A DNA stretch of 64,000 bases from NCBI RefSeq assembly GCF_000332995.1, contig NZ_BANS01000009.1, positions 55,264-119,263 on the forward strand, in the 5' to 3' direction. A program made the position numbers and the translations under genes. This DNA is from Gordonia amicalis NBRC 100051 = JCM 11271 (GTDB lineage Bacteria > Actinomycetota > Actinomycetes > Mycobacteriales > Mycobacteriaceae). Below are positions 20,216-30,051 of this stretch, one piece after another (within the stretch, counting starts at the first letter, position 1; every line of letters starts with the position of its first letter). The notes beneath the pieces are model-generated. The model had not been told where the DNA came from. It saw only the letters and a program-made list of their open reading frames with translations, and did not search any database.

Positions 20216-20635
20216 TCAGGAGCTTTCGATCTTGATCTGCTTTCCGGGGTTGCTCGGTGCGGTCAGCGGCACCGTGACGGTGAGTATCCCGTCGCGGTAG
20301 CCGGCCTTCACGTCGTCCTCGACGAAGCCCTTCGGCAGGGACATCGACCGGGTGAACTCACCGTAGGAGAACTCGGAGCGGCCGTCGTGGCTGCTGCGTT
20401 CGGTGCGCTGCGCGGTGATCGTCATGATCCCGTTGAGGATGGTCACGTTGATGTCCTTGGCGGGATCGATGCCGGGGAGTTCGGCGCGCACGACGTACTT
20501 GTCGTCGGCGAGCTCCTCCTCCACCCGGATCAGGTGGCCGCTGGGGCGGAGCATCCCGACGGCGGGGATGGTCGAGAAGAGGTCGGCGATGTCGGGCAGG
20601 AGGGAGCGGGTCGTGTGGTGTGTTGGTGTGGCCAT
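20216..20635 (-). CDS. Hsp20 / alpha-crystallin small heat-shock protein (HspX/Acr-like)
   Basis: 139-aa small heat-shock protein, an ATP-independent holdase. It starts at an ATG with a GGAGG ribosome site. The alpha-crystallin domain spans about 38-128 (IRVEEELADDKYVVRAELPGI, then GEFTRSMSLPKGF, then GYRDGILTVTVPL) and ends with a short IKI-like tail. Size and context match mycobacterial HspX (Rv2031c, about 144 aa), the hallmark DosR-regulated dormancy chaperone. It is first in the operon with the P1B-5 ATPase and divergent from the flavodoxin gene. Confidence 0.93.
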   Translation of the reverse strand: MATPTHHTTRSLLPDIADLFSTIPAVGMLRPSGHLIRVEEELADDKYVVRAELPGIDPAKDINVTILNGIMTITAQRTERSSHDGRSEFSYGEFTRSMSLPKGFVEDDVKAGYRDGILTVTVPLTAPSNPGKQIKIESS

Positions 20636-20818
20636 GATGGTCCTCCGTCGTCGCGAGTGAATGGGGACACCACCATTGAACGCTCGGGCGCGCCCCCGGC
20701 AGGAGGGTCGAAGGACATCTACCCGACCTCTTGACCGAGCGGGCCGGTGTGGGCCCGGAGCGCGGGTGAACGGGGATACCATGACGGCGTCGTCCAGCTG
20801 AGAGATCGGGGTTTCGAC
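20636..20818. promoter_or_regulatory. Divergent hsp20/flavodoxin promoter region with weak DosR-like site
   Basis: 183 bp serving hsp20 (minus) and the flavodoxin gene (plus). A degenerate DosR-like core is at 20705-20719 (minus strand GATGTCCTTCGACCC), 70 bp from the hsp20 start. It fits the consensus only at about half the positions and is listed as a weak candidate. GGGGAC at 20668-20673 is another half-site-like match. Confidence 0.3.
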
Positions 20819-21334
20819 ATGCACACCGTCGTCGCGTACGGGAGCGCTCATGGAGCCACCGAGGGAATCGCACAACGGATCGCCGACGGGTTGCGGAACG
20901 GCGGGGACTCGGTGGAGCTCTGGCCGCTGCAGAGCGACCGGAGCCCGGACCGGGCCGACCGGCTCGTGATCGGCAGCGCCATTCACAACGGGCAGTGGCT
21001 GCCGGAAGCCGAGCAGGTCGCCGAGTCGGTGGCGAAGGACTCCGGAAGCCCGGTGTGGGCGTTCTCGGTCTCCTCGGTCGGTGCGACCTCGACCTTCCTG
21101 TCACCGCGGATCGCACGCTTCCTGCGTCCACGCACTCCGCTACCGCGCGCGGTCGCCGCGATCGAGGCGAGCGGGGCCCTGCGATCCCATCGTGCGTTCG
21201 CCGGTGCCATAGCGCGGGGTGACTGGCCGGGATTCGGCCGGATCCTGTTCCGGCTCATGGGTGGGAAATACGGTGACGCCCGTGACTGGGACGACGTGGA
21301 TCGGTGGGCCCGGGAGATTCTCGACGCCGGCTGA
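20819..21334 (+). CDS. Flavodoxin-domain protein
   Basis: 171-aa flavodoxin-like protein starting at the ATG at 20819. The FMN phosphate-binding loop is AYGSAHGATEGIA near residues 6-18, and VIGSAIHNGQW near 50 resembles the second flavin loop. It resembles HemG/menaquinone-dependent protoporphyrinogen oxidase-like flavodoxins (GDWPGFGRILFRLMGG near the C-terminus), but the exact substrate is unclear. It sits divergent from hsp20 in the dormancy island, consistent with an electron-transfer role under hypoxia. No convincing ribosome site is seen. Confidence 0.85.
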   Translation: MHTVVAYGSAHGATEGIAQRIADGLRNGGDSVELWPLQSDRSPDRADRLVIGSAIHNGQWLPEAEQVAESVAKDSGSPVWAFSVSSVGATSTFLSPRIARFLRPRTPLPRAVAAIEASGALRSHRAFAGAIARGDWPGFGRILFRLMGGKYGDARDWDDVDRWAREILDAG

Positions 21335-21343
21335 GCCGACGCC

Positions 21344-21904
21344 TCATCCGCCCCGCCTCACCGGTCGCCACCACTCTCGCTGATCCGGGACGGGGCCGCC
21401 ACCGGCGAGGAGTGAATCCCGCGTCCGGTCGCCGACCACGTGATAGTGGATCGAATCCTGTTCGGCGACCACCATCAGCGGCCACCACAGGGCGCTGACG
21501 TAGTCGACGGCGCTGTCGTACCCGTCCCAGTCGTAGATGCCGCGGTAACGATTGTCGCCGTCGGCGGTCATCCACAGCTTCGACACGAATCCGTCGAAGC
21601 CCGCGAACAGGATGGTGTTGCACACGCTCTCCACCCGGAAGACCCGATGCGCCAGCCGGTTGCCGTCGACCCACCGCAACCGGAAGCAGACGACGAGGCA
21701 GACCGGCTCGGTGACCGGATGGTTGTCGCGACGCGTCTCGCGGTAGACCGTGGCGGTGGTCCCGTCGGCGAAGGCGACGACGCGCCCGAGGTTCGGCAGC
21801 GGCTGGTGGAGTCGCCGCCCGATCAGGGACCGCACGACCTCGGCGAAGCATCGCCCGAAGGCGATCAGCGCGCGCGGCCACGGTGCGGGATGCGGAGTGG
21901 CCAT
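21344..21904 (-). CDS. Conserved hypothetical protein
   Basis: 186 aa, mostly globular, with no signal peptide. Trp, His and Arg are frequent (VCLVVCFRLRWVDGN, KLWMTADGDNRYRGIYDWDGYD, SALWWPLMVVAEQDSIHYHVV). The pattern is that of an uncharacterised conserved family; I cannot assign a function. It is divergent from the PEP synthase gene with a shared 243-bp promoter region that holds a good DosR-like box, so coregulation within the dormancy island is likely. The 3' end is convergent with the flavodoxin gene, only 9 bp apart. Confidence 0.75.
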   Translation of the reverse strand: MATPHPAPWPRALIAFGRCFAEVVRSLIGRRLHQPLPNLGRVVAFADGTTATVYRETRRDNHPVTEPVCLVVCFRLRWVDGNRLAHRVFRVESVCNTILFAGFDGFVSKLWMTADGDNRYRGIYDWDGYDSAVDYVSALWWPLMVVAEQDSIHYHVVGDRTRDSLLAGGGPVPDQREWWRPVRRGG

Positions 21905-22077
21905 CTCAGGTGCGAGTCGAGTCTCGGAAGGTCACCATGATTCCCCGGCTTCCGTCGGACGGTTCCGTCACCGTCATTCGACCCCGCCGACCCGCCGCGG
22001 CTCAAGTGCCGAATGGCCTCCGGCCGGGAGACGAACGTCGGACACACCTGGTGTCGGCCTCGTCGAAGCGAAGACAT

Positions 22078-22113
22078 GGACTTTGGTCACTTCCGCCGTC
22101 GCCGTTGGTCACT
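22078..22113. promoter_or_regulatory. DosR-like box plus direct repeat upstream of PEP synthase
   Basis: GGACTTTGGTCAC at 22078-22090 matches 11 of 13 core positions of the DosR consensus. TTGGTCACT occurs twice as an exact direct repeat (22083-22091 and 22105-22113), 22 bp apart, about two helical turns, as expected for cooperative regulator binding. The repeats end 34 bp before the PEP synthase start and could also serve the divergent gene at 21904. Confidence 0.55.
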
Positions 22114-22147
22114 AGGGGAAGGCCCGACGAAAGACCATCGTGGGTAT

Positions 22148-24469
22148 ATGACGCACGTGCTGACCTTCTCGGAGCTCGGATTCGATCAGTTGTCACTGGT
22201 GGGGGGCAAAGGCGCGAACCTGGGCGAACTCGTCACCGCGGGACTCCCGGTGCCGGACGGATTCGCGCTGACCGCGGAATCGTTCGCGGTCTCGATGGAA
22301 CACGGCGGGGTTCGCGCCGAGTTGCTCGCCACCCATCGGGAGGCGCTGTCGGCCGTCGGCGACGACGCACGCATGGCCGACCTGAGCAACCGGATGGCGG
22401 AGATGGTGACCAAGGCCGGTATCGCGCCGCAGATCTCCGCCGAGGCGCTCGCCGCATACCGGCGGCTGGCCGGCGGCGGCTCCGACGTCAACGTGGCGGT
22501 GCGGTCGTCGGCGATCGGCGAGGACGGCAAGGACGCCTCCTTCGCGGGGATGAACGCCACGTTCACCAACATCGGCGGTCCGGACGATCTGCTGGTCGCG
22601 ATCGTGCGGTGCTGGGCATCGCTGTTCTCACCCCGCGTGATCACCTATCGCGCGGAGAAGGGCCTGACCTCCGAGCCCCTGATGGCTGTCGTCGTGCAGA
22701 AGATGGTGGCGTCGGCGACCGCGGGCATCGTCTTCACCGCCGACCCGGTCACCGGGAACCTCGATCATCTGGTCGTCGAGGCCGTCGAAGGACTCGGCGA
22801 GGCCGTGGTCTCCGGCGCGGTCACCCCCGACACCTTCCTGGTGTCGAGAACGGACTGTTCGATATTGCAGACCAGTCTGGGCAACCAGGAGTTCCGGATC
22901 GTGCGCGGTGACGACGGCCATGATCGCCGTGAACCGGTGGCGCCCGGTCGGTCCGAGCCGGTCATCGAACCGGCCACCGTGCAGGCCATCGCGCGGATGG
23001 CGTTGCAGGCCGAACAACACTACGGCCGCCCGCAGGACATGGAATGGGCCGTCGATCCCGAGGGTCACATCTGGATCGTCCAGTCGCGGCCCATCACCAC
23101 GCTGTCCGATGAGCAGACCACGACGGGCCGCGCCGATACGCAGGGGTCGGTGGCGCCACCCCGCGCGAAGGTGCTGGTGCACGGCCTCGCGGCCGCCCCC
23201 GGGATCGCCACCGGACAGGTCCGCATCCTGCACTCACCGCGCGACGGGCACCAGCTCGTGGACGGCGAGGTGCTGGTGGCCCCGATGACCGACCCCGACT
23301 GGTTGCCGACCATCCGGCGCGCGTCGGCGGTGGTGACCGATCGGGGTGGCATCACCTGTCACGCCGCCATCGTCGCCCGTGAGGTCGGCGTGCCGTGCAT
23401 CGTGGGAACACGCACCGGGACAACCGATCTGCAGCAGGGTGCGACGGTGACCGTCGACGGCGGCTCCGGTGAGGTCACCGCCGGCCGGACGGCGCGGCCC
23501 ACTGTCGCGCGGACGACGGAAGCCTCGGCGCCGCAACCGCGTTCGGATGTGATCACCGGGACCAAGATCTACGTGAACCTGGCCTCCGCCACGCATGCCG
23601 CGGAGGTCGGGGCGACCGACGTCGACGGCGTGGGCCTGCTGCGCGCCGAGTTCATGCTGACCGAGGCGCTGTCGGGCCGTCATCCGCGGGCGGTCATCGC
23701 CGCCGGCGAGTCGGACGCCTTCGTCTCGGCGATGGCGGACACGTTGTCCTCCATCGCCGGACCCTTCGGTTCCCGGCCGGTGGTGTACCGGACGACCGAT
23801 CTGCGCAGCAACGAGTTCCGTGGCCTCGACGGTGGTGCGGAGTTCGAGCCGGAGGAACGCAATCCGATGATCGGCTTCCGCGGCTGTTACCGATACGTCC
23901 GTGAGCCGGAGGTCTTCCGGCTCGAGCTCGAGGCGCTCGCACGGGCACGCGAGAGCCACCCGAACCTGCATCTGATGCTGCCTTTCGTGCGGACCCGCTG
24001 GGAACTCGAACGCTGCCTGGAGCTGATCGACGAGAGCCCTCTCGGTGATCACCGCGGGCTGCATCGCTGGGTGATGGCCGAGGTCCCCTCGGTGATCTAT
24101 TGGCTGCCGGAGTACGTCGACTCGGGCATCGACGGGGTGTCGATCGGCAGCAACGACCTCACCCAGCTGATGCTCGGCGTCGACCGTGACTCCGAATCGT
24201 GCGCCGAACTGTTCGACGGGAGTGACCCGGCGGTCCTCGACGCCATCGCCCAGATCATCTCGACGGCCCGCCGCTGCGGGATCACCTCATCGCTGTGCGG
24301 GCAGGCTCCGTCGACCAACCCGGCATTCGCGGAACTGCTCGTGAAGATGGGGATCACCTCGGTGTCGGTGAACCCCGACGCCGTCGCCGCGACACGGCTG
24401 CACGTCGCTCGAGCCGAACGGCGCCTGCTCGTCGACGCGGTGATCCACGAACGGCTCGGGGACTCCTAG
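22148..24469 (+). CDS. ppsA: Phosphoenolpyruvate synthase (pyruvate, water dikinase)
   Basis: 773-aa PEP-utilising enzyme converting pyruvate, ATP and water to PEP, AMP and phosphate. The N-terminal PPDK/ATP-grasp domain (1-320) has VGGKGANLGEL, RSSAIGEDGKDASFAG and VVEAVEGLGEAVVSG. The phosphohistidine swivel domain near 400-420 carries the catalytic His in TDRGGITCHAAIVAREVGVPC. The C-terminal PEP-binding TIM barrel has LLRAEFML, NPMIGFRG, MLPFVRT and IGSNDLTQLMLGVDRD. No ribosome site precedes the ATG. Together with PfkB, immediately convergent downstream, it fits a re-routing of glycolysis and gluconeogenesis during hypoxia. Confidence 0.93.
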   Translation: MTHVLTFSELGFDQLSLVGGKGANLGELVTAGLPVPDGFALTAESFAVSMEHGGVRAELLATHREALSAVGDDARMADLSNRMAEMVTKAGIAPQISAEALAAYRRLAGGGSDVNVAVRSSAIGEDGKDASFAGMNATFTNIGGPDDLLVAIVRCWASLFSPRVITYRAEKGLTSEPLMAVVVQKMVASATAGIVFTADPVTGNLDHLVVEAVEGLGEAVVSGAVTPDTFLVSRTDCSILQTSLGNQEFRIVRGDDGHDRREPVAPGRSEPVIEPATVQAIARMALQAEQHYGRPQDMEWAVDPEGHIWIVQSRPITTLSDEQTTTGRADTQGSVAPPRAKVLVHGLAAAPGIATGQVRILHSPRDGHQLVDGEVLVAPMTDPDWLPTIRRASAVVTDRGGITCHAAIVAREVGVPCIVGTRTGTTDLQQGATVTVDGGSGEVTAGRTARPTVARTTEASAPQPRSDVITGTKIYVNLASATHAAEVGATDVDGVGLLRAEFMLTEALSGRHPRAVIAAGESDAFVSAMADTLSSIAGPFGSRPVVYRTTDLRSNEFRGLDGGAEFEPEERNPMIGFRGCYRYVREPEVFRLELEALARARESHPNLHLMLPFVRTRWELERCLELIDESPLGDHRGLHRWVMAEVPSVIYWLPEYVDSGIDGVSIGSNDLTQLMLGVDRDSESCAELFDGSDPAVLDAIAQIISTARRCGITSSLCGQAPSTNPAFAELLVKMGITSVSVNPDAVAATRLHVARAERRLLVDAVIHERLGDS

Positions 24470-24484
24470 TCGCCCGCCCCGTGG

Positions 24485-25426
24485 TCACGCCGACGACACC
24501 GGGGATGTCTGCCCGTACAGCCGATCGACATCCTGTGCCCGGCACGGCTCGGTACCCGGGGTGAGCATCGCCGCGGCACCGGCCGCGGTGCCGTAGCGGA
24601 CGGCGTCGACGATCGGCCATCCCCGCGTGAGGGCGACCGCGATGGCGGCGACCATGCTGTCGCCCGAACCCACCCCGGTCCCCACGCCTGCCGGCACCGG
24701 AACCCCGGCGACATCGTGATCCTCGTCGGCGGTCACCACCAGCGCGCCCTGCGCGCCCAGCGACACCACGACGACCTCACTGATGTGGTGACGGATCAGG
24801 TCCCGGGCGGCCGCGACCTGCGCGGCACGATCGGGTAGTGGGGCGCCGGTCAGGTCGCGCAGTTCCCGCACACTGGGTTTGACGAGAAAGGCGCCGGTCA
24901 CCCAGGGCAGCGCGGCGCCGTTGGTGTCGACGACGAGGAGGCACCCGTGATGAGCGGCGATTCGCGACACCGCGCCGAAGAAACCCGGTGAACACCCCGG
25001 CGGGAGGCTGCCGCTGACCACCAGCATCGAGGCCGCCGAGGCATTCTCGTAGATGACCTTCAGGCACCGCAGCTCCTCGTCGGCCTCCAGGTGGGGACCG
25101 GGCAGCACGAACCGGTAGCACTCGCCGCTGTGCTCGTCGACGATCACCAGTGACTCACGGGTGGGTTCGGCCACCGGTACCGGGCATGCCTCGAGGGGGT
25201 CGGCGGCGAGCAGCGACTCCACCCGCTGCCCCGTGTACCCGCCGCTCGTGAAGACCGCGGTGGCGGTGACGCCGAGCCGCGTCGCCGCGCGAGCGACGTT
25301 GATACCACCCCCACCGGGGTCGTAACGCGGATGGCCACAACGCATCTTGGAGCTCGGCAGCAAGCGCGGGACGGTCGAGTGGATGTCCAGCGTGGGATTC
25401 ATCGTGACGGTCAGTATGTGCGGCAC
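24485..25426 (-). CDS. pfkB: PfkB-family sugar kinase (6-phosphofructokinase II-like)
   Basis: 313 aa from the GTG at 25426, preceded by GGAGG; the longer upstream frame has no ribosome site. Ribokinase/PfkB fold: substrate side TMNPTLDIHSTVP, GGGGINVARAATRLG near 38-52, and the catalytic anion-hole motif GVGSGDSMVAAIAVAL near 258, where Asp is the base. The 1-phosphofructokinase/hexose kinase subgroup is most likely. M. tuberculosis pfkB (Rv2029c) belongs to the DosR regulon next to hspX and a usp gene, matching this context. The gene is convergent with PEP synthase (15 bp apart). Confidence 0.9.
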   Translation of the reverse strand: MPHILTVTMNPTLDIHSTVPRLLPSSKMRCGHPRYDPGGGGINVARAATRLGVTATAVFTSGGYTGQRVESLLAADPLEACPVPVAEPTRESLVIVDEHSGECYRFVLPGPHLEADEELRCLKVIYENASAASMLVVSGSLPPGCSPGFFGAVSRIAAHHGCLLVVDTNGAALPWVTGAFLVKPSVRELRDLTGAPLPDRAAQVAAARDLIRHHISEVVVVSLGAQGALVVTADEDHDVAGVPVPAGVGTGVGSGDSMVAAIAVALTRGWPIVDAVRYGTAAGAAAMLTPGTEPCRAQDVDRLYGQTSPVSSA

Positions 25427-25674
25427 GTGAATCACCTCCGGAAGGGTATGCGGTCGCCAGATGGCCTCCGATCCAAATCTCCTCCGGTCCGGGCCGTCCC
25501 GTAAGGGCATTTCGACTCATGCCGTGGTGTCCGGCACCGGGGAGGAGATCGGGGCTCCTCGACGCGGGCGGGCTGACCTGCGCTCACACCCGTCGAATCG
25601 GGGCACTGCGACCCTTTCGGGCACACCCGATCCGGTGCATTGTGGAAGGATCCCCGACGAAGGGAGGAGCGGCG
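25427..25674. promoter_or_regulatory. Divergent pfkB / winged-helix promoter region
   Basis: 248 bp containing ribosome sites for both genes. GGGACGGCCCGGACC at 25485-25499 (minus strand) has DosR-like half-sites but lacks the spacer, and GACCCTTTCGGGC near 25610 is also only partial. No confident operator is called. Confidence 0.3.
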
Positions 25675-26055
25675 ATGAAAGCGATCGAACGCGCCGCGAT
25701 ACGGGTGCACATCCTGGGTATCGCGTTGCAGCCGGGCACGCAGGACCGAGTCCTCGAGGAGCTGGTGCGCCGCGGCTACCGGGTGCAGCCGAGCGACCTA
25801 CGTCTGGTTCTCGACGAACTCATCGGACGCGGCCTCCTCGCCGCCCAGGACGAGATGATCGGATACCAGAAGCGCCGCACCTACGAGACGACACCTGCCG
25901 GACGGATGTCCTGGGCCGAGGAATGTCGCGCACTGAGCAAACTCACCCACGAGGTGTTCGGAACCCGCCTGCCGCCGTTGCCTCCGCACGTCGGCATCGA
26001 CGATTCGCAGGCCTGGTTGTCCGGAGCCGACCTCGAGGACGTGGACGATCAGTGA
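25675..26055 (+). CDS. Winged-helix (PadR-like) regulator
   Basis: 126 aa from an ATG with a strong GGGAGGAG ribosome site. Residues about 20-80 form a winged helix typical of PadR-like proteins ([33 protein letters not shown], then [13 protein letters not shown] for the wing). A short helical tail follows. It probably binds DNA as a dimer and may control neighbouring island genes; the signal is unknown. Its 3' end overlaps the convergent P2-type ATPase by 7 bp. Confidence 0.8.
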   Translation: MKAIERAAIRVHILGIALQPGTQDRVLEELVRRGYRVQPSDLRLVLDELIGRGLLAAQDEMIGYQKRRTYETTPAGRMSWAEECRALSKLTHEVFGTRLPPLPPHVGIDDSQAWLSGADLEDVDDQ

Positions 26056-28796
26056 GCGGAGCGGGCATCCGCCTGCCCTCGGCGCCGCGCCCACCGGTAC
26101 AGTTCGTCGGCACCCCAGACCACGACGGGCATGGGTAGCAGCCACACCAGGAGATCCGCCGGCGGTGTCGTCGTGCCGAAGAGGTCCTGACACGCCGGCA
26201 CCGTGACCACCACCACGACGAAGGTGAGCTCGAAGGCGAAGCCCCACAACAACAGCCGATTGCTGAACACGCCGATCGAACTCAGCGGTGCGCGTTGGCA
26301 CCGCGAGGCCATCGCGGTGCCGAACTGGCAGGCGACGATGCCGAGGAAGGTCATGGTCGTGGCCAGTTCCCACGTCGAGTGGAGGGGGCCGCTGTCCACC
26401 GGGTCGCCGAAGTGCCAGCCACCCCGCCACAACGTGCCGAGGAACAGGGCCACCACCAGGATCGTCGACACCCCGCCGAGGAGTCCCCACGACCGAAACA
26501 GGAGTTCCCGGTCCACGACGTTCTGGGTCCGGCGGCGCGGTGCCCGGTTCATCAGACCGGGTTCGGCCTTCTCGCGACCCAGGGCCAGGGCGGGAAGTGT
26601 CTCCGTGCCCAGGTCGATGGCGAGGATCTGCATGACCGTCAACGGAAGTGGGATGTTCCCGCCGGACAGGGCGTACATCAGGAACGGCACGACCTCCGGG
26701 GTGGCGTGCGCGAAGATGTACACGATGAACTTGCGGACGTTGTCGTAGACACGACGACCCGCGGCCACCGCGGTGACGATGGTGGCGAAGTTGTCGTCGG
26801 TCAGCACCATCGTCGCCGCCTCCCGGGCCACGTCGGTGCCGTTGCGTCCCATCGCGACACCGATGTCCGACCTGCGCAGCGCGGGTGCGTCGTTGACCCC
26901 GTCCCCGGTCATCGCCACCACCTCGCCCAGATCGCGCAGCGCGTCGGTGATCCGCAGTTTGGCCTCGGGGGAGGTGCGGGCGAAGACCAGTTCGGTGCGG
27001 CGCTTCAGGAGCCGGTCGAGTTCGGTCTCGGGCATCGCATCCAGATCGGGTCCGCTGATCACCTCGAGTCCGTGATGGGAGCCGATGCCCACACCCTCGG
27101 CGATCCCCCGCGCGGTGAGGGCATGGTCGCCGGTCACGACCATGATGCGGATGCCTGCGCGATGGCAGACGTCGATGGCGTCCCGGACACCCGTGCGGGG
27201 AGGGTCCATCATCGCCACGATGCCGTCGAGCGTCAGATCACGTTCGGCGCCGGCACGGTCGATGGTGCCCACCTGTCCCGGGCCGACGGACTTCGACGCC
27301 ACGGCGAGCAGCCGCAGACCCTGACCGGCCCAGCTGGCGATGAGCGCGTGGAGTTCCGCATGGTCCGCGGCGGTCAGCGCTCGATCGGCGATGTGCGTGC
27401 ACAGCTCGAGGATCTCCTCCGGTGCGCCCTTGACGTTGACCCGTCCGCCGTCGGCGGTAGGCACGACCGTGGACATCCGCCGCAGTGCCGGATCGAAGGC
27501 GAACGTCCGGCGCACAGCGGCCGGCCCGTCCGTGGTGCGGGAGGCCGTGGAATCGCCGGCACGGGGCGGGGTGACCCCGAGACCGGACGCCGCCCGGAGC
27601 AGCGCCAGCTCGGTGGGGTCGCCGAACTCGGTGATCGTCCCGGACTCGTCGACATCGATGGTCGCCGAACAGCAATCGGTCATCACCTGTGCCACGTGTC
27701 GCAGCGAGGCCGACGGGGTGCCGTCGAGGGGGAGTCCGACGACGCCGGCCGGTGTCCAGATCTGCGTGACCGTCATCCGATTCTGTGTCAGGGTGCCCGT
27801 CTTGTCGGTGCAGATCACCGTCGTCGACCCGAGTGTCTCCACCGCCGAGATCCGTTTGACCAGCGAACCGTTGCGCGCGAGGATGCGAACGCCCAGCGCC
27901 AGGGCGAGGGTGATGGTGGGCAGCAGTCCCTCGGGGACGTTGGCCACCAGCAACCCGATCGCGAAGTTGACCGAATCGCGCAGCGAGAGGCCGGCCAGCG
28001 CCGTGCCGAGCGGGATGAAGGCGAGTCCCATCGTGACGGCCACGGCGGCGATCAGCCACGCCACCCGTTTCACCTGCCGCTCCAGCGGACTCTCGTCGTG
28101 ACCGATCCGCTGCGACAGCGAGGCGATGTGCCCGAGTTCGGTGTGCATCCCGGTGGCGAACACCACCGCGCGACCGTCCCCGCCCACGACATTCGTTCCG
28201 CTGAACACGATGTCGGTCGCCTCGACGATCGGCCCGGTGCCGGCGGCGGCCTGCGTCTGCAGGTGCACGGGAACCGACTCGCCGGTCAGTGTGGACAGAT
28301 CGACCTCGACGGAACCGCCGATGAGCCGTGCATCGGCCGACACCCGGTCGCCTTCGGCGAGGTGGATGACGTCACCGGGCACCAGTTCGGAGGCCGGGAT
28401 CTCCTCCTCCGGGCCCTCCCTGACCACGCGGGCCGTCACCGGGATGATGTCGGCCAGCGCTTCCACCGCCCGTTCGGCGTGACGTTCCTGGACGAAGGCG
28501 AACGCTGCGTTGATCACGATCACCACGACGATCGCCACGGACAGCGGCTGCGAACCGCTGATCCACGCCAGCAGTGCGGCCACCCACAGCAACAGCGCGA
28601 GGGGGTGGGTCAGCTGGCGGAGCAATTGACCGAACCAGCGGCTCCCGCGGGTTCTGGTGAGTGTGTTGGGCCCGTGCATCAGGCGGCGCCGCTCGACCTC
28701 GCGCAGGGACAACCCGTTCGGGGACGATCCGAGGTCGCTCAGCAGCTGCTGGATGTCTTCCTGGGGATCGACATCCATCTCGTCGGGCACGGTCAT
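26049..28796 (-). CDS. P2-type cation-transporting ATPase
   Basis: 915-aa P-type ATPase with an N-terminal cation-ATPase domain ([12 protein letters not shown]), actuator LTGESVP, M4 motif [16 protein letters not shown], phosphorylation site [15 protein letters not shown], nucleotide-domain KGAPEEI and hinge [22 protein letters not shown]. About ten membrane helices, with a full C-terminal cation-ATPase domain. The PEGLL motif is closer to P2 pumps for Na+/K+ or Ca2+ than to metal P1B pumps; the ion cannot be fixed from sequence. M. tuberculosis ctpF, a P2 ATPase, is a DosR target, which fits the setting. It ends an operon with the upstream Rv1733c-like gene (12 bp gap). Confidence 0.92.
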   Translation of the reverse strand: MTVPDEMDVDPQEDIQQLLSDLGSSPNGLSLREVERRRLMHGPNTLTRTRGSRWFGQLLRQLTHPLALLLWVAALLAWISGSQPLSVAIVVVIVINAAFAFVQERHAERAVEALADIIPVTARVVREGPEEEIPASELVPGDVIHLAEGDRVSADARLIGGSVEVDLSTLTGESVPVHLQTQAAAGTGPIVEATDIVFSGTNVVGGDGRAVVFATGMHTELGHIASLSQRIGHDESPLERQVKRVAWLIAAVAVTMGLAFIPLGTALAGLSLRDSVNFAIGLLVANVPEGLLPTITLALALGVRILARNGSLVKRISAVETLGSTTVICTDKTGTLTQNRMTVTQIWTPAGVVGLPLDGTPSASLRHVAQVMTDCCSATIDVDESGTITEFGDPTELALLRAASGLGVTPPRAGDSTASRTTDGPAAVRRTFAFDPALRRMSTVVPTADGGRVNVKGAPEEILELCTHIADRALTAADHAELHALIASWAGQGLRLLAVASKSVGPGQVGTIDRAGAERDLTLDGIVAMMDPPRTGVRDAIDVCHRAGIRIMVVTGDHALTARGIAEGVGIGSHHGLEVISGPDLDAMPETELDRLLKRRTELVFARTSPEAKLRITDALRDLGEVVAMTGDGVNDAPALRRSDIGVAMGRNGTDVAREAATMVLTDDNFATIVTAVAAGRRVYDNVRKFIVYIFAHATPEVVPFLMYALSGGNIPLPLTVMQILAIDLGTETLPALALGREKAEPGLMNRAPRRRTQNVVDRELLFRSWGLLGGVSTILVVALFLGTLWRGGWHFGDPVDSGPLHSTWELATTMTFLGIVACQFGTAMASRCQRAPLSSIGVFSNRLLLWGFAFELTFVVVVVTVPACQDLFGTTTPPADLLVWLLPMPVVVWGADELYRWARRRGQADARSAH

Positions 28797-28808
28797 CGTG
28801 GCCGGCCC

Positions 28809-29372
28809 TCAGCGGTGGCTGTCGATGTCGAACTCCAGCCACTCGGCCTCCCACCGTCGCATGCGATGCCGGTCGGCGGCCGCCCGGACCAGAAGGGCCA
28901 GCCCCCACCAGCCCAGGGTGGTCAGCATGACGACACCGAGTCCGGCCATGATGCCCTCCACGACGGCGTCGGTGGTGGTGGTGCGCGGCGGGTCCGCCGG
29001 CTTGTCCTCGTCGTCGAGCCAGATGATGCGGACCCGGCCGACGCGGTCGTGCCGTTCGGTGTCCACCGCGGCGGTGGCGCGCGAGCCGTCGGGCCGCCGC
29101 CAGGCGACGATGGTCGAATCGTCGTCCGGCTTGGGCATCGTGACGACGGTGGCACTCACCGAATGTCGCGGTCCCTGGACCTCGACGGCGGCCTTGTGGG
29201 TGGCATACGTGTTGCCGCCAATGGTCAGTGCGACGAGTAGGCCCGCCAGGGCCGACACCCAGAGCGCCAGCAGCACAAGTGTTTCCACCCGGTCCGTCGG
29301 ACGGACGAGCCGGTTGGACGAGGCGTGCATCAGCCGCCAGCTGTGCAACTCACGGGAGAGGAACCGCAACAT
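28809..29372 (-). CDS. Rv1733c-like membrane protein
   Basis: 187 aa with two membrane spans: about 33-52 (LVLLALWVSALAGLLVALTI) and about 140-163 (IMAGLGVVMLTTLGWWGLALLV). The roughly 90-residue domain between them is extracytoplasmic or otherwise exposed. Pattern and length resemble Rv1733c, a DosR-regulated conserved transmembrane protein of unknown function. It overlaps the DUF4389 gene by 23 bp and is followed by the P2 ATPase, so all three are probably one operon. Confidence 0.8.
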   Translation of the reverse strand: MLRFLSRELHSWRLMHASSNRLVRPTDRVETLVLLALWVSALAGLLVALTIGGNTYATHKAAVEVQGPRHSVSATVVTMPKPDDDSTIVAWRRPDGSRATAAVDTERHDRVGRVRIIWLDDEDKPADPPRTTTTDAVVEGIMAGLGVVMLTTLGWWGLALLVRAAADRHRMRRWEAEWLEFDIDSHR

Positions 29373-30051
29373 CGCGGGCTCCTGTCGAGTCGGTCGGTTC
29401 GTCCCCGCCCTGATCGAGCCGGAAGGGTGGGTACTCGTCTCGCATCAGCGCCGCATACGCCCACACCCGGTACTGCCACCGGTTGATGCCCATCGCGAAG
29501 TCGAACAGTCCGCGCGGGTACGCGCCGGTGAAGAGCAGCGCGACTGCGGCGAAGAACGCCACGAGCGCCAGCACCGGCGCGATGGTCACCCGGCCGTCGT
29601 CGCCCTGGGCCACATATCCGACGGCCAGCGGGCCGCCCAGCCACCCGCCGGCGAGTACCGCGAGGATGAGGTAGTGGGGGATTGCCAGCAGCCACCACTT
29701 CACCAGCACGAGGCCACGGGACAACCGCTCGGGGTACACGACATCGAAGTCGGCGGGATAGTCGGTTCGACGCAGCGCGAACGGCGGATACCGGTCGGTG
29801 GCGAACGCGGAGTGCGTGTAGAAGGCGACGCGCCAGTTCCACCGGATGACCCCGACGTTGAAGTCGAACAGGCCACGCGGATAGCGACCGGTGAACAGGA
29901 TCGCGAAGCCGGCCACGACGGTGCAGAAGAAGAACGCGATGTCCAGCGCGATCAGTATCAGGAAGTGCGGTATCGCCAGCAACCATTTGATCAGCCACAG
30001 CCACCGCGACAGCGGTTCGTCGAGATGTCCGGTCAACGTCACTGCGTGCAT
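29350..30051 (-). CDS. DUF4389 membrane protein (duplicated domain)
   Basis: 233 aa with two repeats of the DUF4389 unit, each with WLIKWLLAIPH/VKWWLLAIPHYLIL followed by a helix and the signature LFTGRYPRGLFDFNVGVIRW (repeat 1) or LFTGAYPRGLFDFAMGINRW (repeat 2), then YPPF. About four membrane helices. The function of the family is unknown. A GGAGG ribosome site precedes the ATG. It is first gene of an operon continuing into the Rv1733c-like and P2 ATPase genes. Confidence 0.88.
   Translation of the reverse strand: MHAVTLTGHLDEPLSRWLWLIKWLLAIPHFLILIALDIAFFFCTVVAGFAILFTGRYPRGLFDFNVGVIRWNWRVAFYTHSAFATDRYPPFALRRTDYPADFDVVYPERLSRGLVLVKWWLLAIPHYLILAVLAGGWLGGPLAVGYVAQGDDGRVTIAPVLALVAFFAAVALLFTGAYPRGLFDFAMGINRWQYRVWAYAALMRDEYPPFRLDQGGDEPTDSTGARDVAVPLP

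Noticed and set aside
26295..29240. Plus-strand open frame of about 980 codons opposite the P2 ATPase
   Set aside because: Entirely antisense to a gene with all P-type ATPase motifs; the translated sequence is low-complexity Arg/Gly/His-rich.
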